Positions 20,373-29,769 of a stretch of 47,970 nucleotides of DNA are shown in pieces. The DNA is from Rhodospirillaceae bacterium (GTDB lineage Bacteria > Pseudomonadota > Alphaproteobacteria > Thalassobaculales > Thalassobaculaceae). Each line of letters begins with the position of its first letter. Position 1 is the stretch's first letter. The stretch covers positions 5,020 through 52,989 of the forward strand of contig PAQA01000016.1 in NCBI GenBank assembly GCA_002709155.1. The letters are read 5' to 3'. The notes beneath the pieces are model-generated. The model did no database searches. It was given only the letters and a program-made list of their open reading frames with translations, and had not been told where the DNA came from. The position numbers and the translations under genes are program-made.

Positions 20373-21353
20373 ATGAGAAACAATCTACTCTTAGCCGTAG
20401 GAACGGGTCTTTTGAGTGCCATATTGCTTATGATAGCCGCTTCAGGGTCGCTAACGATAACACTCCTAGCATATCTTACACCGCTACCATTATTTATTTT
20501 AGGTTTGAGTGGGAAAAATCATTTTGCAGGAGTAGCTGGCGCACTAGCAGCCCTGCTATTATTCGCCGCAGCGACACCAATGGTGGCGGTAGTTTATTTT
20601 TTCCTTGTGGTCCTACCTGTAACACTGTTTTGCGACAGTGCAACTCAGATGCGGGGGCGCGCAAACCTTCATGGCACGCAAGCGAACCTATCATCTGCCT
20701 CCGTCGGTCATCTTTGTGCTCAAATATCTATTACTCCAGCACTTCTGTTGACGATGTTATTTGTATATTTTTTGTTTCAACAAAACGAAAACACACAAGC
20801 CCTGCTTTCCAAAACAGCAGAATCAATCATGGTTACGTACCAAAACGCCCTGATAGAGAAAAATGTTGCTATAAGTCCCGAGGTAGGCAAACAAATTGTA
20901 GTGATAAAAAATACATTAGTGAACACCGCGCCCGCACTAATAGGTATTTTCTGGATGACTCTATTTTTAATAAATGCGATGATAGCTCGACATGTTTTAA
21001 ATCGGTTCACACAAACTTTTCCCATTGCGTTCAAGTTGAGCCAAATAGAACTCCCACATTGGGTGATAATAACATTTATAAGCAGTGGGTTGATGGCGGC
21101 GGTACTAGATGGAGAAATTGGTTTATATTCTACAAATTTAGCTGCCATAATAGCCTTCCCTATATTACTCTCAGGGCTTGGGGTAATCCATTTAGCGACC
21201 GAAAAAACTGGTTACAAAAAGACTATTTTATTTTCAGTGTATACAATAATATTAATAAGTCGGTGGGCTGCGCTGTTGTTAATTTTTATAGGGATGATCG
21301 ACCATTTCATCAAAATTAAAGCAAAGATAGTGAGTCGTTCGGCTAAATCATGA
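20373..21353 (+). CDS. DUF2232-type multi-TM membrane protein
   Basis: About eight hydrophobic segments; lies between rpsR and rplI, where alphaproteobacteria often carry a DUF2232 gene. Confidence 0.75.
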   Translation: MRNNLLLAVGTGLLSAILLMIAASGSLTITLLAYLTPLPLFILGLSGKNHFAGVAGALAALLLFAAATPMVAVVYFFLVVLPVTLFCDSATQMRGRANLHGTQANLSSASVGHLCAQISITPALLLTMLFVYFLFQQNENTQALLSKTAESIMVTYQNALIEKNVAISPEVGKQIVVIKNTLVNTAPALIGIFWMTLFLINAMIARHVLNRFTQTFPIAFKLSQIELPHWVIITFISSGLMAAVLDGEIGLYSTNLAAIIAFPILLSGLGVIHLATEKTGYKKTILFSVYTIILISRWAALLLIFIGMIDHFIKIKAKIVSRSAKS

Positions 21354-21417
21354 GATAAAATAGGTGTAAACGTAATTTTTTATTAGATAAAACTATTGGT
21401 ACCTACGGAGCAAAATA

Positions 21418-21957
21418 ATGGAAGTAATACTGCTGGAAAGAATAGAAAAACTAGGGCAAATGGGAGACGTTGTAAAAGTAAAACCCGGGTTTGCAAGGAA
21501 TTTTTTGCTTCCTAAAAATAAAGCGCTGCGAAAAACAAAACAAAATCTAGAGCATTTTGAAAAACAAAAAGCACAACTTGAGGCTGACAATCTAACTCAT
21601 AAAAAGGAAGCATCTGAAGTTGGAGCAAAACTTGACGGTCTGTCAGTTACAATAATCCGAGCAGCTGGAGAAAGTGGTCAACTATACGGATCCGTCACAA
21701 GCCGAGATATAGCAGAGGCCGTCTCAAAAAAGGGTATTAAAATTGCCAAACAACAAGTTACTCTTGATAGAGCTCTAAAAACACTAGGATTGGAACCTAT
21801 TCGGGTCGCATTGCACCCGGAAGTTTCTGTTGACATTGTCGCTAACATCGCTAGGACAGACGAAGAAGCGAAACAACAATTAAAGCTTGGGCGTGCTGTA
21901 ATCACTACGGAAGAAAGTGAGCCAGAACGTTCCCCTGCACCAGAAGATGTGAATTAA
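21418..21957 (+). CDS. rplI: 50S ribosomal protein L9
   Basis: MEVILLERIEKLGQMGDVVKVKPGFARNFLLPKNKA. Confidence 0.98.
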   Translation: MEVILLERIEKLGQMGDVVKVKPGFARNFLLPKNKALRKTKQNLEHFEKQKAQLEADNLTHKKEASEVGAKLDGLSVTIIRAAGESGQLYGSVTSRDIAEAVSKKGIKIAKQQVTLDRALKTLGLEPIRVALHPEVSVDIVANIARTDEEAKQQLKLGRAVITTEESEPERSPAPEDVN

Positions 21958-22036
21958 ACTGCAGGAATTAGAAACAGATAAAAAGTAACGGTACTCTCTT
22001 CTAATTTTGATTATTTTTTTATCCCCGTTATTAACG

Positions 22037-22045
22037 TTATCCACA
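22037..22045 (+). promoter_or_regulatory. Perfect DnaA-box consensus (TTATCCACA) upstream of dnaB
   Basis: Exact 9-mer TTATCCACA at 22037-22045, about 92 nt upstream of the likely dnaB start. A one-mismatch inverted copy, TGTGGATTA, lies at 22102-22110. Confidence 0.5.
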
Positions 22046-22136
22046 ACTCGTAAGATACTGTTTTGGCACGTGTTGTTGATTACTTGTTAGTTTTTTTTTC
22101 ATGTGGATTATTTCGAAATCTGCTAGTATCGAGCTT

Positions 22137-23651
22137 ATGACGATTGATGATCAAAATTCAAATGTAACCTCATTAGATGTCGGTGGTCCTATAGCAGAAA
22201 AATATAGGGAAGTCCCCGGGAACATTGAAGCTGAACAAGGGCTGCTTGGGGCCATCCTTGTTAATAACCGGGCCTTCGAAAAAGTGGGAGACTTTTTATC
22301 AGGAAAGCACTTTTTGGACCCTGTACATGGACGAATTTTTGAAGCATGCAGACGACTTATAGAACGCGGACAACTAGCTAACCCAATCACCCTTAAATCA
22401 CTTTTTGATCAAGACGATTCACTCAAGACCGTAGGAGGAGCGCAGTATCTGGTAACGTTAGCTGCATCATTGGTCACAGTTATAAATGCGGATGACTATG
22501 GTATCACAATAAAGGATGCTTTCTTGCGAAGGGAGTTGATTGAACTTGGAGAGCAAGTAGTTAATGAAGCATACTCGCACACATTAGAATTACCCGCGAC
22601 TCAGCAAATTGAGATTGCAGAGGGAAAGCTATTCTCTCTTGCGGAAACCGATAATATTGAAGGAGGTCTTCAAGGCTTTAACACTGCCTTAATTGAATCT
22701 ATCCGCATGGCTGAGGCGGCTTACAAACGAGACGGGGGATTAGCGGGTGTAGCTAGTAAATTCCAAGACCTTGATAGACAACTTGGTGGATTTCATCCCT
22801 CAGATCTACTTATATTGGCCGGCCGGCCCGCGATGGGAAAAACTGCTCTAGCTACAAACATCGCCTTTAATGTTGCAAAACACAATGATACCAATGGTTC
22901 GGACGAAAAAGCTTGCGTGGCTTTTTTTTCTCTAGAGATGTCGGCCGAACAATTAGCCACAAGAATTTTATCAGAAACCACTAATATCTCTTCTGAGAAA
23001 ATTCGCCGGGGAGAACTATCCAGTAATGACTTCCAGAACTTAGTGCAATCGAGCCAAGATATCGAATCAGCCCTACTTTTTATCGATGATACTCCAGCTA
23101 TAACTGTTTCAGCCCTTAGAACTCGAGCTCGGCGTTTAAAGCGACAACACGGCCTTTCTCTAATAATTGTCGATTACCTGCAACTTATGCGACCTTCTAT
23201 CAATGATAAAGCCGATAACAGAGTTCAAGAGGTTTCCATGATTACTCAAGGCCTTAAGGCTATAGCAAAAGAACTGGACGTTCCTGTTCTAGCATTATCA
23301 CAACTTTCGAGAGCTGTTGAACAACGAGAAGATAAAAGGCCAGTTCTTGCAGACCTACGAGAATCCGGCTCTATCGAACAAGATGCAGATGTAGTTATGT
23401 TTGTATTCAGAGAAGAATATTACCTGGACAAGGCTGAACCTGTTCAGCGCCCCGAAGAAGGCAACGAACGCTATCACGAACGACATGATAAATGGATGGA
23501 CCTTCGTAATAAAGCACATGGAAAGGCAGAAGTGATTATTGGAAAGCAACGTCACGGACCAACCGGAACTGTCACCATGCATTTTGATGGAGCGACAACG
23601 CGTTTCTCTGACTTTATCCCTGAAGAACGACTACCAGATCGCCATCAGTAA
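22137..23651 (+). CDS. dnaB: Replicative DNA helicase
   Basis: LAGRPAMGKTALATNIAFNVA, FFSLEMSAEQLATRIL, IIVDYLQLM, DLRESGSIEQDADVVMF. ATG at 22137 (22101 is possible). Stop overlaps the alr start. Confidence 0.97.
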   Translation: MTIDDQNSNVTSLDVGGPIAEKYREVPGNIEAEQGLLGAILVNNRAFEKVGDFLSGKHFLDPVHGRIFEACRRLIERGQLANPITLKSLFDQDDSLKTVGGAQYLVTLAASLVTVINADDYGITIKDAFLRRELIELGEQVVNEAYSHTLELPATQQIEIAEGKLFSLAETDNIEGGLQGFNTALIESIRMAEAAYKRDGGLAGVASKFQDLDRQLGGFHPSDLLILAGRPAMGKTALATNIAFNVAKHNDTNGSDEKACVAFFSLEMSAEQLATRILSETTNISSEKIRRGELSSNDFQNLVQSSQDIESALLFIDDTPAITVSALRTRARRLKRQHGLSLIIVDYLQLMRPSINDKADNRVQEVSMITQGLKAIAKELDVPVLALSQLSRAVEQREDKRPVLADLRESGSIEQDADVVMFVFREEYYLDKAEPVQRPEEGNERYHERHDKWMDLRNKAHGKAEVIIGKQRHGPTGTVTMHFDGATTRFSDFIPEERLPDRHQ

Positions 23652-24784
23652 TGACACCGTTAGTAGATAATCATAAAATTTCTAACTCCTTTTTAGAAAT
23701 TAATATCGATTCGATTATTCATAATTATCAATTGATAAATAGAAAAGTGGGAAATACTGAGTGTGCGGCCGTTCTAAAAGCAGACGCTTATGGAATGGGT
23801 GCATCTGTGATAGCCAAAGCATTAGACAAAGCAGGATGCTCGACTTTTTTTGTAGCTACTATGGATGAAGGCATAGAGTTACGATCTTGCTTTAGCGAGC
23901 ATAAAAACAAGATAGCAGTATTAAGCGGTTTGCTGGAAGGATCAGAAGATATCTTCTATAACAACAAATTAACACCTATTCTAAATGATATAGAACAAAT
24001 GAAAAAATGGGCATTTTACAATAGAAAAAAAAAGATATCTGCACCAGGTATACTTCACATAGATACAGGAATGAATAGACTTGGCCTAACTATTAGAGAA
24101 TTTCATGATATAATTGACAAGCCGACTACATTAAAAGAACTTCACGTTGGGGGGATCATGTCACATTTGGCCTGTGGCGACCAACCTGGTGATATAATGA
24201 ACAAGGAACAACTATCCCTTTTTTTAAACGCAAAAAAAAATTTCCCTCACGTAAAGGCCAGTCTCGCTAATTCAGCTGGAGTTTTTCTTGGGCAATCATA
24301 TCACTTAGATATGGTGCGCCCAGGAATCGCTCTATATGGGAGCGGCTCTGGCTCCATACCCCTGAACCCATTGAAACAGGTTATTAAATTATATAGCCGT
24401 GTTTTACAGATACGAACTTTAAGTAGGGGCGCTTCGGTTGGCTATGGTGCTTCATATAAAGCTTCGAAAACAACAAGAGTGGCGACTGTAGGACTTGGAT
24501 ACGCAGACGGATACCTGCGTTCTTTATCTAACTGTTCGTGGGTATTTTTCAACAACGTCAAGCTCCCTGTTATTGGGCGAATTTCAATGGATTATATAAC
24601 AATAGATATAACTAAAATCGCGAGTGAAAAGATAAAAAAAGGTGATTTTATAGAGATTATTGGCGATAAATTTACCTTGGACGATTTGGCTACTGTTGCT
24701 AATACGATACCCCATGAGATTCTAACTCGCCTGGGAACGAGACACCGCCGAATTTACCACAGCACAGATAATATTTCTAAATAA
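23651..24784 (+). CDS. alr: Alanine racemase
   Basis: AVLKADAYGMGA (PLP lysine), HIDTGMNRLGL, GYADGYLRSLSN, GRISMDYITIDIT. Confidence 0.96.
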   Translation: MTPLVDNHKISNSFLEINIDSIIHNYQLINRKVGNTECAAVLKADAYGMGASVIAKALDKAGCSTFFVATMDEGIELRSCFSEHKNKIAVLSGLLEGSEDIFYNNKLTPILNDIEQMKKWAFYNRKKKISAPGILHIDTGMNRLGLTIREFHDIIDKPTTLKELHVGGIMSHLACGDQPGDIMNKEQLSLFLNAKKNFPHVKASLANSAGVFLGQSYHLDMVRPGIALYGSGSGSIPLNPLKQVIKLYSRVLQIRTLSRGASVGYGASYKASKTTRVATVGLGYADGYLRSLSNCSWVFFNNVKLPVIGRISMDYITIDITKIASEKIKKGDFIEIIGDKFTLDDLATVANTIPHEILTRLGTRHRRIYHSTDNISK

Positions 24785-24807
24785 ACGTTATTAAGGTCAA
24801 TAGATTT

Positions 24808-25578
24808 ATGAACTTATTTGGAATAATAGGACGAAGCACTATCAATTTCCTTCAGGTAATTGGGAGAATCTCGATCTTCACGTATAAAGCTATATTAAGC
24901 TGTATACTCCCGCCATATTATTTTCAAATCTTTTTGAAACAAATTGTGGAAATTGGATATTATTCATTACCGGTTGTCGGCCTGACTACTCTTTTTTCTG
25001 GTATGGTTTTAGCGTTGCAAAGTCACACGGGTTTCACTCGATTTTCGGCAGAGGGCGCTGTTGCTACAGTAGTGGCTCTTTCCTTAACTAGGGAGTTAGG
25101 TCCAGTTTTAGCAGGTTTAATGGTATCAGGTAGAATAGGCGCGTCGATCGCAGCAGAAATAAGTACAATGCGGGTAACTGAACAAATAGACGCACTCAAA
25201 ACGCTAGCGACCGATCCGTTCAAATATTTAATCGCCCCTCGAATTGTGGCAAGTATTTTATGCCTACCCACTTTGGTGTTAGTGGGAGATTTAGTTGGTA
25301 TTTATGGCGGGTACCTAGTTGGCGTCTACAAACTGGGCTTCAATTCTACTACTTATTTAGATCAAACTACAATATATCTTCAACCTATTGATATAATCTC
25401 TGGACTAGTTAAAGCGGCTGTATTTGGATTTTTGATTGCTTTGATGGGATGTTATCATGGTTACCATTCTGGACGTGGGGCTCAGGGGGTAGGTGCCGCA
25501 ACCACCAATGCCGTTGTGTCGAGTTCAATACTCATTCTAATTACTAATTATCTATTGACAGAGCTATTCTTTGTCTGA
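24808..25578 (+). CDS. mlaE: MlaE-family ABC transporter permease
   Basis: VGLTTLFSGMVLALQSHTGFTRFSAEGAVATVVALSLTRELGPVLAGLMVSGRIGASIAAEISTMRVTEQIDAL. Confidence 0.94.
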   Translation: MNLFGIIGRSTINFLQVIGRISIFTYKAILSCILPPYYFQIFLKQIVEIGYYSLPVVGLTTLFSGMVLALQSHTGFTRFSAEGAVATVVALSLTRELGPVLAGLMVSGRIGASIAAEISTMRVTEQIDALKTLATDPFKYLIAPRIVASILCLPTLVLVGDLVGIYGGYLVGVYKLGFNSTTYLDQTTIYLQPIDIISGLVKAAVFGFLIALMGCYHGYHSGRGAQGVGAATTNAVVSSSILILITNYLLTELFFV

Positions 25579-26347
25579 TTTTAAAGAAACTCCTCGCCTG
25601 AAGGTAACCGACCTTAAAAAATCATTTAGTAATAAAGTGATTCTACATAACGTTAACTTTCAACTCTCAAAAGGTTCTTCCCTTGTCATCATTGGCGGTT
25701 CTGGGAGTGGAAAATCGGTGCTTATAAAATGCATATCTGGATTATATGCATTAGATCAAGGCCAAATTGAGGTTGATGGGAAGATTTTGACCTCTCGCCG
25801 CAACGGTGCCGATGCAATGCAGCGGAGGAACTTTGGTTTTATGTTTCAAAATGCAGCATTGTTTGACTCTATGAATCTTATAGAGAATGTGGCCTTTGGA
25901 GCTAAACATGCGCTCAGAATGACCCACAAGGCAGCTAGAAATCTAGCGCTCGAAAAATTATCTTTAGTAGGTATAAGTAGAAGAATGGGAAACTTGTATC
26001 CAAGTGATATATCGACGGGTCTACGAAAGGTTATCGCCCTAGCGCGCACTCTAACAATTGATCCCCAGGTTGTACTATTTGACGAACCAACTACAGGTCT
26101 AGACCCACTTATGAGTAAAAAAATAGACAAACTCATATTACAGTGTATTCGAAGCCAATCATTAACAGCAGTCACTATAACACACGACATGTCGAGCGCG
26201 ATGCGTCTTGGAGATAGAGTTGCGATGTTATACAATGGAACACTTATATGGTCTGGAAAACCGGATAATTTATTCAAAACAGATAATGAGTTAGTTAGAC
26301 AATTCACTAACGGTTATGTAGATGGGCCTATTTCTTTCAAAGATTGA
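25571..26347 (+). CDS. mlaF: MlaF-type ABC transporter ATP-binding protein
   Basis: GGSGSGKSVLIKCISGL (Walker A), VVLFDEPTTGLDP (Walker B); signature region DISTGLRKVIALAR. TTG start overlaps the mlaE end. Confidence 0.9.
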   Translation: MSDFKETPRLKVTDLKKSFSNKVILHNVNFQLSKGSSLVIIGGSGSGKSVLIKCISGLYALDQGQIEVDGKILTSRRNGADAMQRRNFGFMFQNAALFDSMNLIENVAFGAKHALRMTHKAARNLALEKLSLVGISRRMGNLYPSDISTGLRKVIALARTLTIDPQVVLFDEPTTGLDPLMSKKIDKLILQCIRSQSLTAVTITHDMSSAMRLGDRVAMLYNGTLIWSGKPDNLFKTDNELVRQFTNGYVDGPISFKD

Positions 26348-26377
26348 CTTTAATAAATAGGGAGAAAAGTTTCCAAA

Positions 26378-27775
26378 ATGGCGAAACCAGCTCGTCGATA
26401 TGTGTGTCAAGACTGTGGTGCTACTCATGCTAAATGGAGTGGACAGTGCGACGCATGTGGCGCCTGGAATTCCGTTATAGAGGAACAGGTCCTCCCCACT
26501 CTTCCCGGTAAAAGCTTAAAAAATAATAGTATGAAGGGCACAATAGAATTGATGCCCTTGTCTGGACCATTAGACTGGTCTCCTAGAAATATGACGGAAA
26601 TTGAGGAATTTGATAGAGTTTTGGGTGGAGGGTTGGTGCCGGGTTCTGCCGTATTAATTGGGGGTGATCCAGGCATAGGAAAGTCTACCATCCTATTACA
26701 AGTGATAACCAAACTTTCACGCACCTTGGAATGCGTTTACATAACAGGTGAAGAAGCTCTGGACCAGGTTCGAACCCGAGGGAAAAGGCTAGGAGTTGAC
26801 GAATCCTCAACTTTAATAGCATCGGCGACTAACGTGAGGGATATCATATCATGTCTTGACGTGGCCTCGGGACCAACAGTTGCAGTGATCGACTCGATCC
26901 AAACAATGTATGTTGATACTTTGAGTTCATCACCAGGAACAGTTTCTCAAGTGCGGGCCGCGGCTCAAGAATTAATCCGAGTGGCGAAAAATAGAGGAAT
27001 AGCACTATTATTGGTAGGTCATGTAACGAAAGAGGGAACGATAGCTGGCCCCAGGGTTTTAGAGCACATGGTAGATACTGTTCTATATTTTGAGGGAGAG
27101 AGAGGGCATCAATTCCGTATATTGCGGTCTGTTAAAAATCGATATGGGCCTACTGACGAAATAGGTGTTTTCGAAATGACACAAACGGGGCTTTCCGAAG
27201 TTAAAAACCCATCCGAATTATTTCTCGGGGATCGTATCAATAATATTGCTGGTACATGCGTTTTTGGAGGAATGGAAGGGACCCGTCCCCTCTTGATAGA
27301 GATACAAGCTTTGGTAGCCCCTTCGCCTTTTGGCACTCCAAGAAGAGCCGTTATCGGCTGGGACGCTGGAAGATTGGCAATGGTAGCTGCTGTGTTAGAG
27401 GCCCGATGCAATATATCTTTCTCAGGCAAAGATATTTTTTTAAATGTAGCCGGTGGATTAAAAGTTTCTGAACCAGGGGCCGACTTGGCTGTAGCAACAG
27501 CTATTTTATCTGCATTATATAACATTCCAGCACCTGATAATTGCGTGATTTTCGGGGAAATTGGTCTATCCGCAGAGGTGAGGGCAATTAGTCACACCGA
27601 CGCACGCATAAAAGAAGCAGCCAAATTAGGATTTAAAAGCGCGTTTATCCCACGGCAAAAATCTGGTTTCAATAAAATTAATGATATCGCGGGTATAAAT
27701 TACCAAGAAATCTATGATTTAAGTATGCTAGTCCAAATTTTTAATGAGCAAAAGTCTTCAACGGCGCTAATATAA
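26378..27775 (+). CDS. radA: DNA repair protein RadA
   Basis: Zn-finger CQDCGATHAKWSGQCDACGAWNS, GGDPGIGKSTILLQV, KNRYGPTDEIGVF, Lon-like C-terminal domain. Confidence 0.97.
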   Translation: MAKPARRYVCQDCGATHAKWSGQCDACGAWNSVIEEQVLPTLPGKSLKNNSMKGTIELMPLSGPLDWSPRNMTEIEEFDRVLGGGLVPGSAVLIGGDPGIGKSTILLQVITKLSRTLECVYITGEEALDQVRTRGKRLGVDESSTLIASATNVRDIISCLDVASGPTVAVIDSIQTMYVDTLSSSPGTVSQVRAAAQELIRVAKNRGIALLLVGHVTKEGTIAGPRVLEHMVDTVLYFEGERGHQFRILRSVKNRYGPTDEIGVFEMTQTGLSEVKNPSELFLGDRINNIAGTCVFGGMEGTRPLLIEIQALVAPSPFGTPRRAVIGWDAGRLAMVAAVLEARCNISFSGKDIFLNVAGGLKVSEPGADLAVATAILSALYNIPAPDNCVIFGEIGLSAEVRAISHTDARIKEAAKLGFKSAFIPRQKSGFNKINDIAGINYQEIYDLSMLVQIFNEQKSSTALI

Positions 27776-27816
27776 ATTGCGCGTAATGCTTCCTGTGATG
27801 AAAGTACTGCCCCTTA

Positions 27817-28473
27817 ATGAATAATTATTCACCAATACTTTTTGATGCTTTAGTGTTAGCCGCTGTTTTTCTATCGATAATAGTATCCGTTGCCCGAGGT
27901 TTTCTGAGAGATATGCTATCCATTGTCGTTTGGATTGGCGCTATTGCCCTAGGGTATTTTGGCTTTGTAAACCTAACTCCATTTCTATCTAAGTACATGC
28001 TCCATATCGATTGGCTTAATTGGGTCGTTGGGGGTGTAGTTACTATTATCAGCTTATTTATTGGCAGCATTATAAACGATTATGTCGTTAAATTGTTCAA
28101 AAGGCCCGGCCCATCAATTTTAGACCGCTCCCTGGGCTTTCTATTTGGGTTGGTCCGTGGCATTTTTCTTGTTTCATTGGCTTTTATAACCATTCAAGCA
28201 TTTCTTCCGAAAGAAACTCCACCTTATTGGTTTAAAGAATCAAAACTAAAGTTCTTGCTTCAAAATGGGGGAAGGGTCATCGTTTATTTATTGCCCGCAA
28301 AAATAGATAAAAATCTAGCCAATATTGGGGCACTTCGACTAAATAAAAACTCGTCTAAAGTTTTTGAGCGCTTGAATTTGCCAAGTTTCAACGACCAAAC
28401 CAACGCGTCTAAACCTGGCTATACATCTAACCAACGAAATAAACTGGATGATAAGATACGGAACCTGAAATAA
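27817..28473 (+). CDS. CvpA family membrane protein
   Basis: Multi-TM; GFLRDMLSIVVWIGAIALGYFGF..., RPGPSILDRSLGFLFGLVRGIFLVSLAF. Confidence 0.9.
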   Translation: MNNYSPILFDALVLAAVFLSIIVSVARGFLRDMLSIVVWIGAIALGYFGFVNLTPFLSKYMLHIDWLNWVVGGVVTIISLFIGSIINDYVVKLFKRPGPSILDRSLGFLFGLVRGIFLVSLAFITIQAFLPKETPPYWFKESKLKFLLQNGGRVIVYLLPAKIDKNLANIGALRLNKNSSKVFERLNLPSFNDQTNASKPGYTSNQRNKLDDKIRNLK

Positions 28474-28641
28474 CGCTCGAACTTTAACTCCAACTAGTTT
28501 TTATAAAAAGAATCTGGCAGAAACAAGCTACATGATATTCTTTAATCATTCATGGTATTAGGGCAATATTTTTTGCTCCCATTATAAATAGATTTGAAAA
28601 TAATATTAATAAATATTTTTATTGTGCATAGAAGGTATACA

Positions 28642-29346
28642 TTGACTAAACAACTTCAAAAAAAAATAGCATTAGTGACAGGTGCATCGCGAGGGATTGG
28701 AGCAAGCATTGCGAAAGAACTAGCCAATGCGGGCATCCACGTTATACTTTTGGCTCGTAGCATGGGATCACTGGAGGAGATTGATGATGAAATCAATAAA
28801 CATGGAGGGTCCTCCACAATAGTTACAATGGATTTATTAGATTATCCGGCAATCGATAGATTAGGTGCCAGCATTTTTGAGCGTTGGGGAAAACTAGATA
28901 TATTAATTGGTAACGCGGCTATTTTAGGTTATTTAGCACCTATTCATCAGTATGACCCTTCTATATGGGATGAAGTCATAGGAGTAAATCTAACAGCAAA
29001 CTATAGATTGCTTCGTAGCTTAGATCCTCTTTTACGTATATCTCAGAACGGAAGGATAATTTTTTTGTCATCTGATATCTCCGATGGGTTACATCCCTAT
29101 TGGGGAGCCTACGCTATTAGCAAGTCAGCGCTTGAGACAATGGTGTTTACATATGCAAAGGAAACGGAGCATTTGGCTCTCAAAATTAATATTGTAGACC
29201 CTGGCCCTACTGCTACTAATTTGAGAGCTGGCGCGTTCCCAGGAGAAGACCAACGAAAAATACAAAGACCAGAGACAGCAGCAAGGTTTATTTACGACTC
29301 CATATTCGACCCGAAAATTCATCATGGAGCGGTATTGAGACGTTAA
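28642..29346 (+). CDS. SDR family oxidoreductase
   Basis: ALVTGASRGIGASIAKELANAG, GNAAILG, YAISKSALE. TTG start at 28642 with upstream AGAAGG; the track starts at 28594. Confidence 0.88.
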   Translation: MTKQLQKKIALVTGASRGIGASIAKELANAGIHVILLARSMGSLEEIDDEINKHGGSSTIVTMDLLDYPAIDRLGASIFERWGKLDILIGNAAILGYLAPIHQYDPSIWDEVIGVNLTANYRLLRSLDPLLRISQNGRIIFLSSDISDGLHPYWGAYAISKSALETMVFTYAKETEHLALKINIVDPGPTATNLRAGAFPGEDQRKIQRPETAARFIYDSIFDPKIHHGAVLRR

Positions 29347-29374
29347 AACTAAACCGTGGAAATGAATTTAGTTT
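29346..29374. terminator. Possible bidirectional hairpin between convergent genes
   Basis: AAACTAAA (29346-29353) / TTTAGTTT (29367-29374), 13-nt loop, overlapping the SDR stop codon and facing the minus-strand gene. No clear U-tract. Confidence 0.3.
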
Positions 29375-29396
29375 GGTCTGGTTTATTATTTGATAT

Positions 29397-29699
29397 TTAC
29401 TTACTTTTGAGTTCCCTGTCTATTGCTACCGCAGCAAGCTCCAGATTATAGAGGATTTTTTCCATCTCTTTTCGTTTACGGAAACTTATATCGTGATGTG
29501 TCAGGCCAAACTTGATACCCTTGGCTCTATCTTTTATCCGCTTTAAACGAACATCATCTTGAACTACTTGTTTATTATTTCTCATTAACATTGGCTTAAA
29601 ATCTACCTTCCATCGTCTATAAACGGAGAATTTCTGTTTTGGTACAGTCTGGGCGTTTGCACCAATTCCATAAGCCCCCTTTTTTTGTTTATGAAGCAT
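29397..29699 (-). CDS. Uncharacterised small, very basic protein (100 aa)
   Basis: Open frame 70 nt downstream of der on the same strand; Lys/Arg-rich with no competing ORF. No family recognised. Confidence 0.6.
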   Translation of the reverse strand: MLHKQKKGAYGIGANAQTVPKQKFSVYRRWKVDFKPMLMRNNKQVVQDDVRLKRIKDRAKGIKFGLTHHDISFRKRKEMEKILYNLELAAVAIDRELKSK

Positions 29700-29769
29700 T
29701 TTTCATGCCAATACTCCCTCAACGACCTAGATAGAGCCTTCAAATTTAATTAGACTACCGAACAATAAA

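Noticed and set aside
26768-26782. tRNA T-loop-like string GGTTCGAACCC
   Set aside because: Lies inside radA with no acceptor or anticodon stem; no tRNA cloverleaf found in the window.
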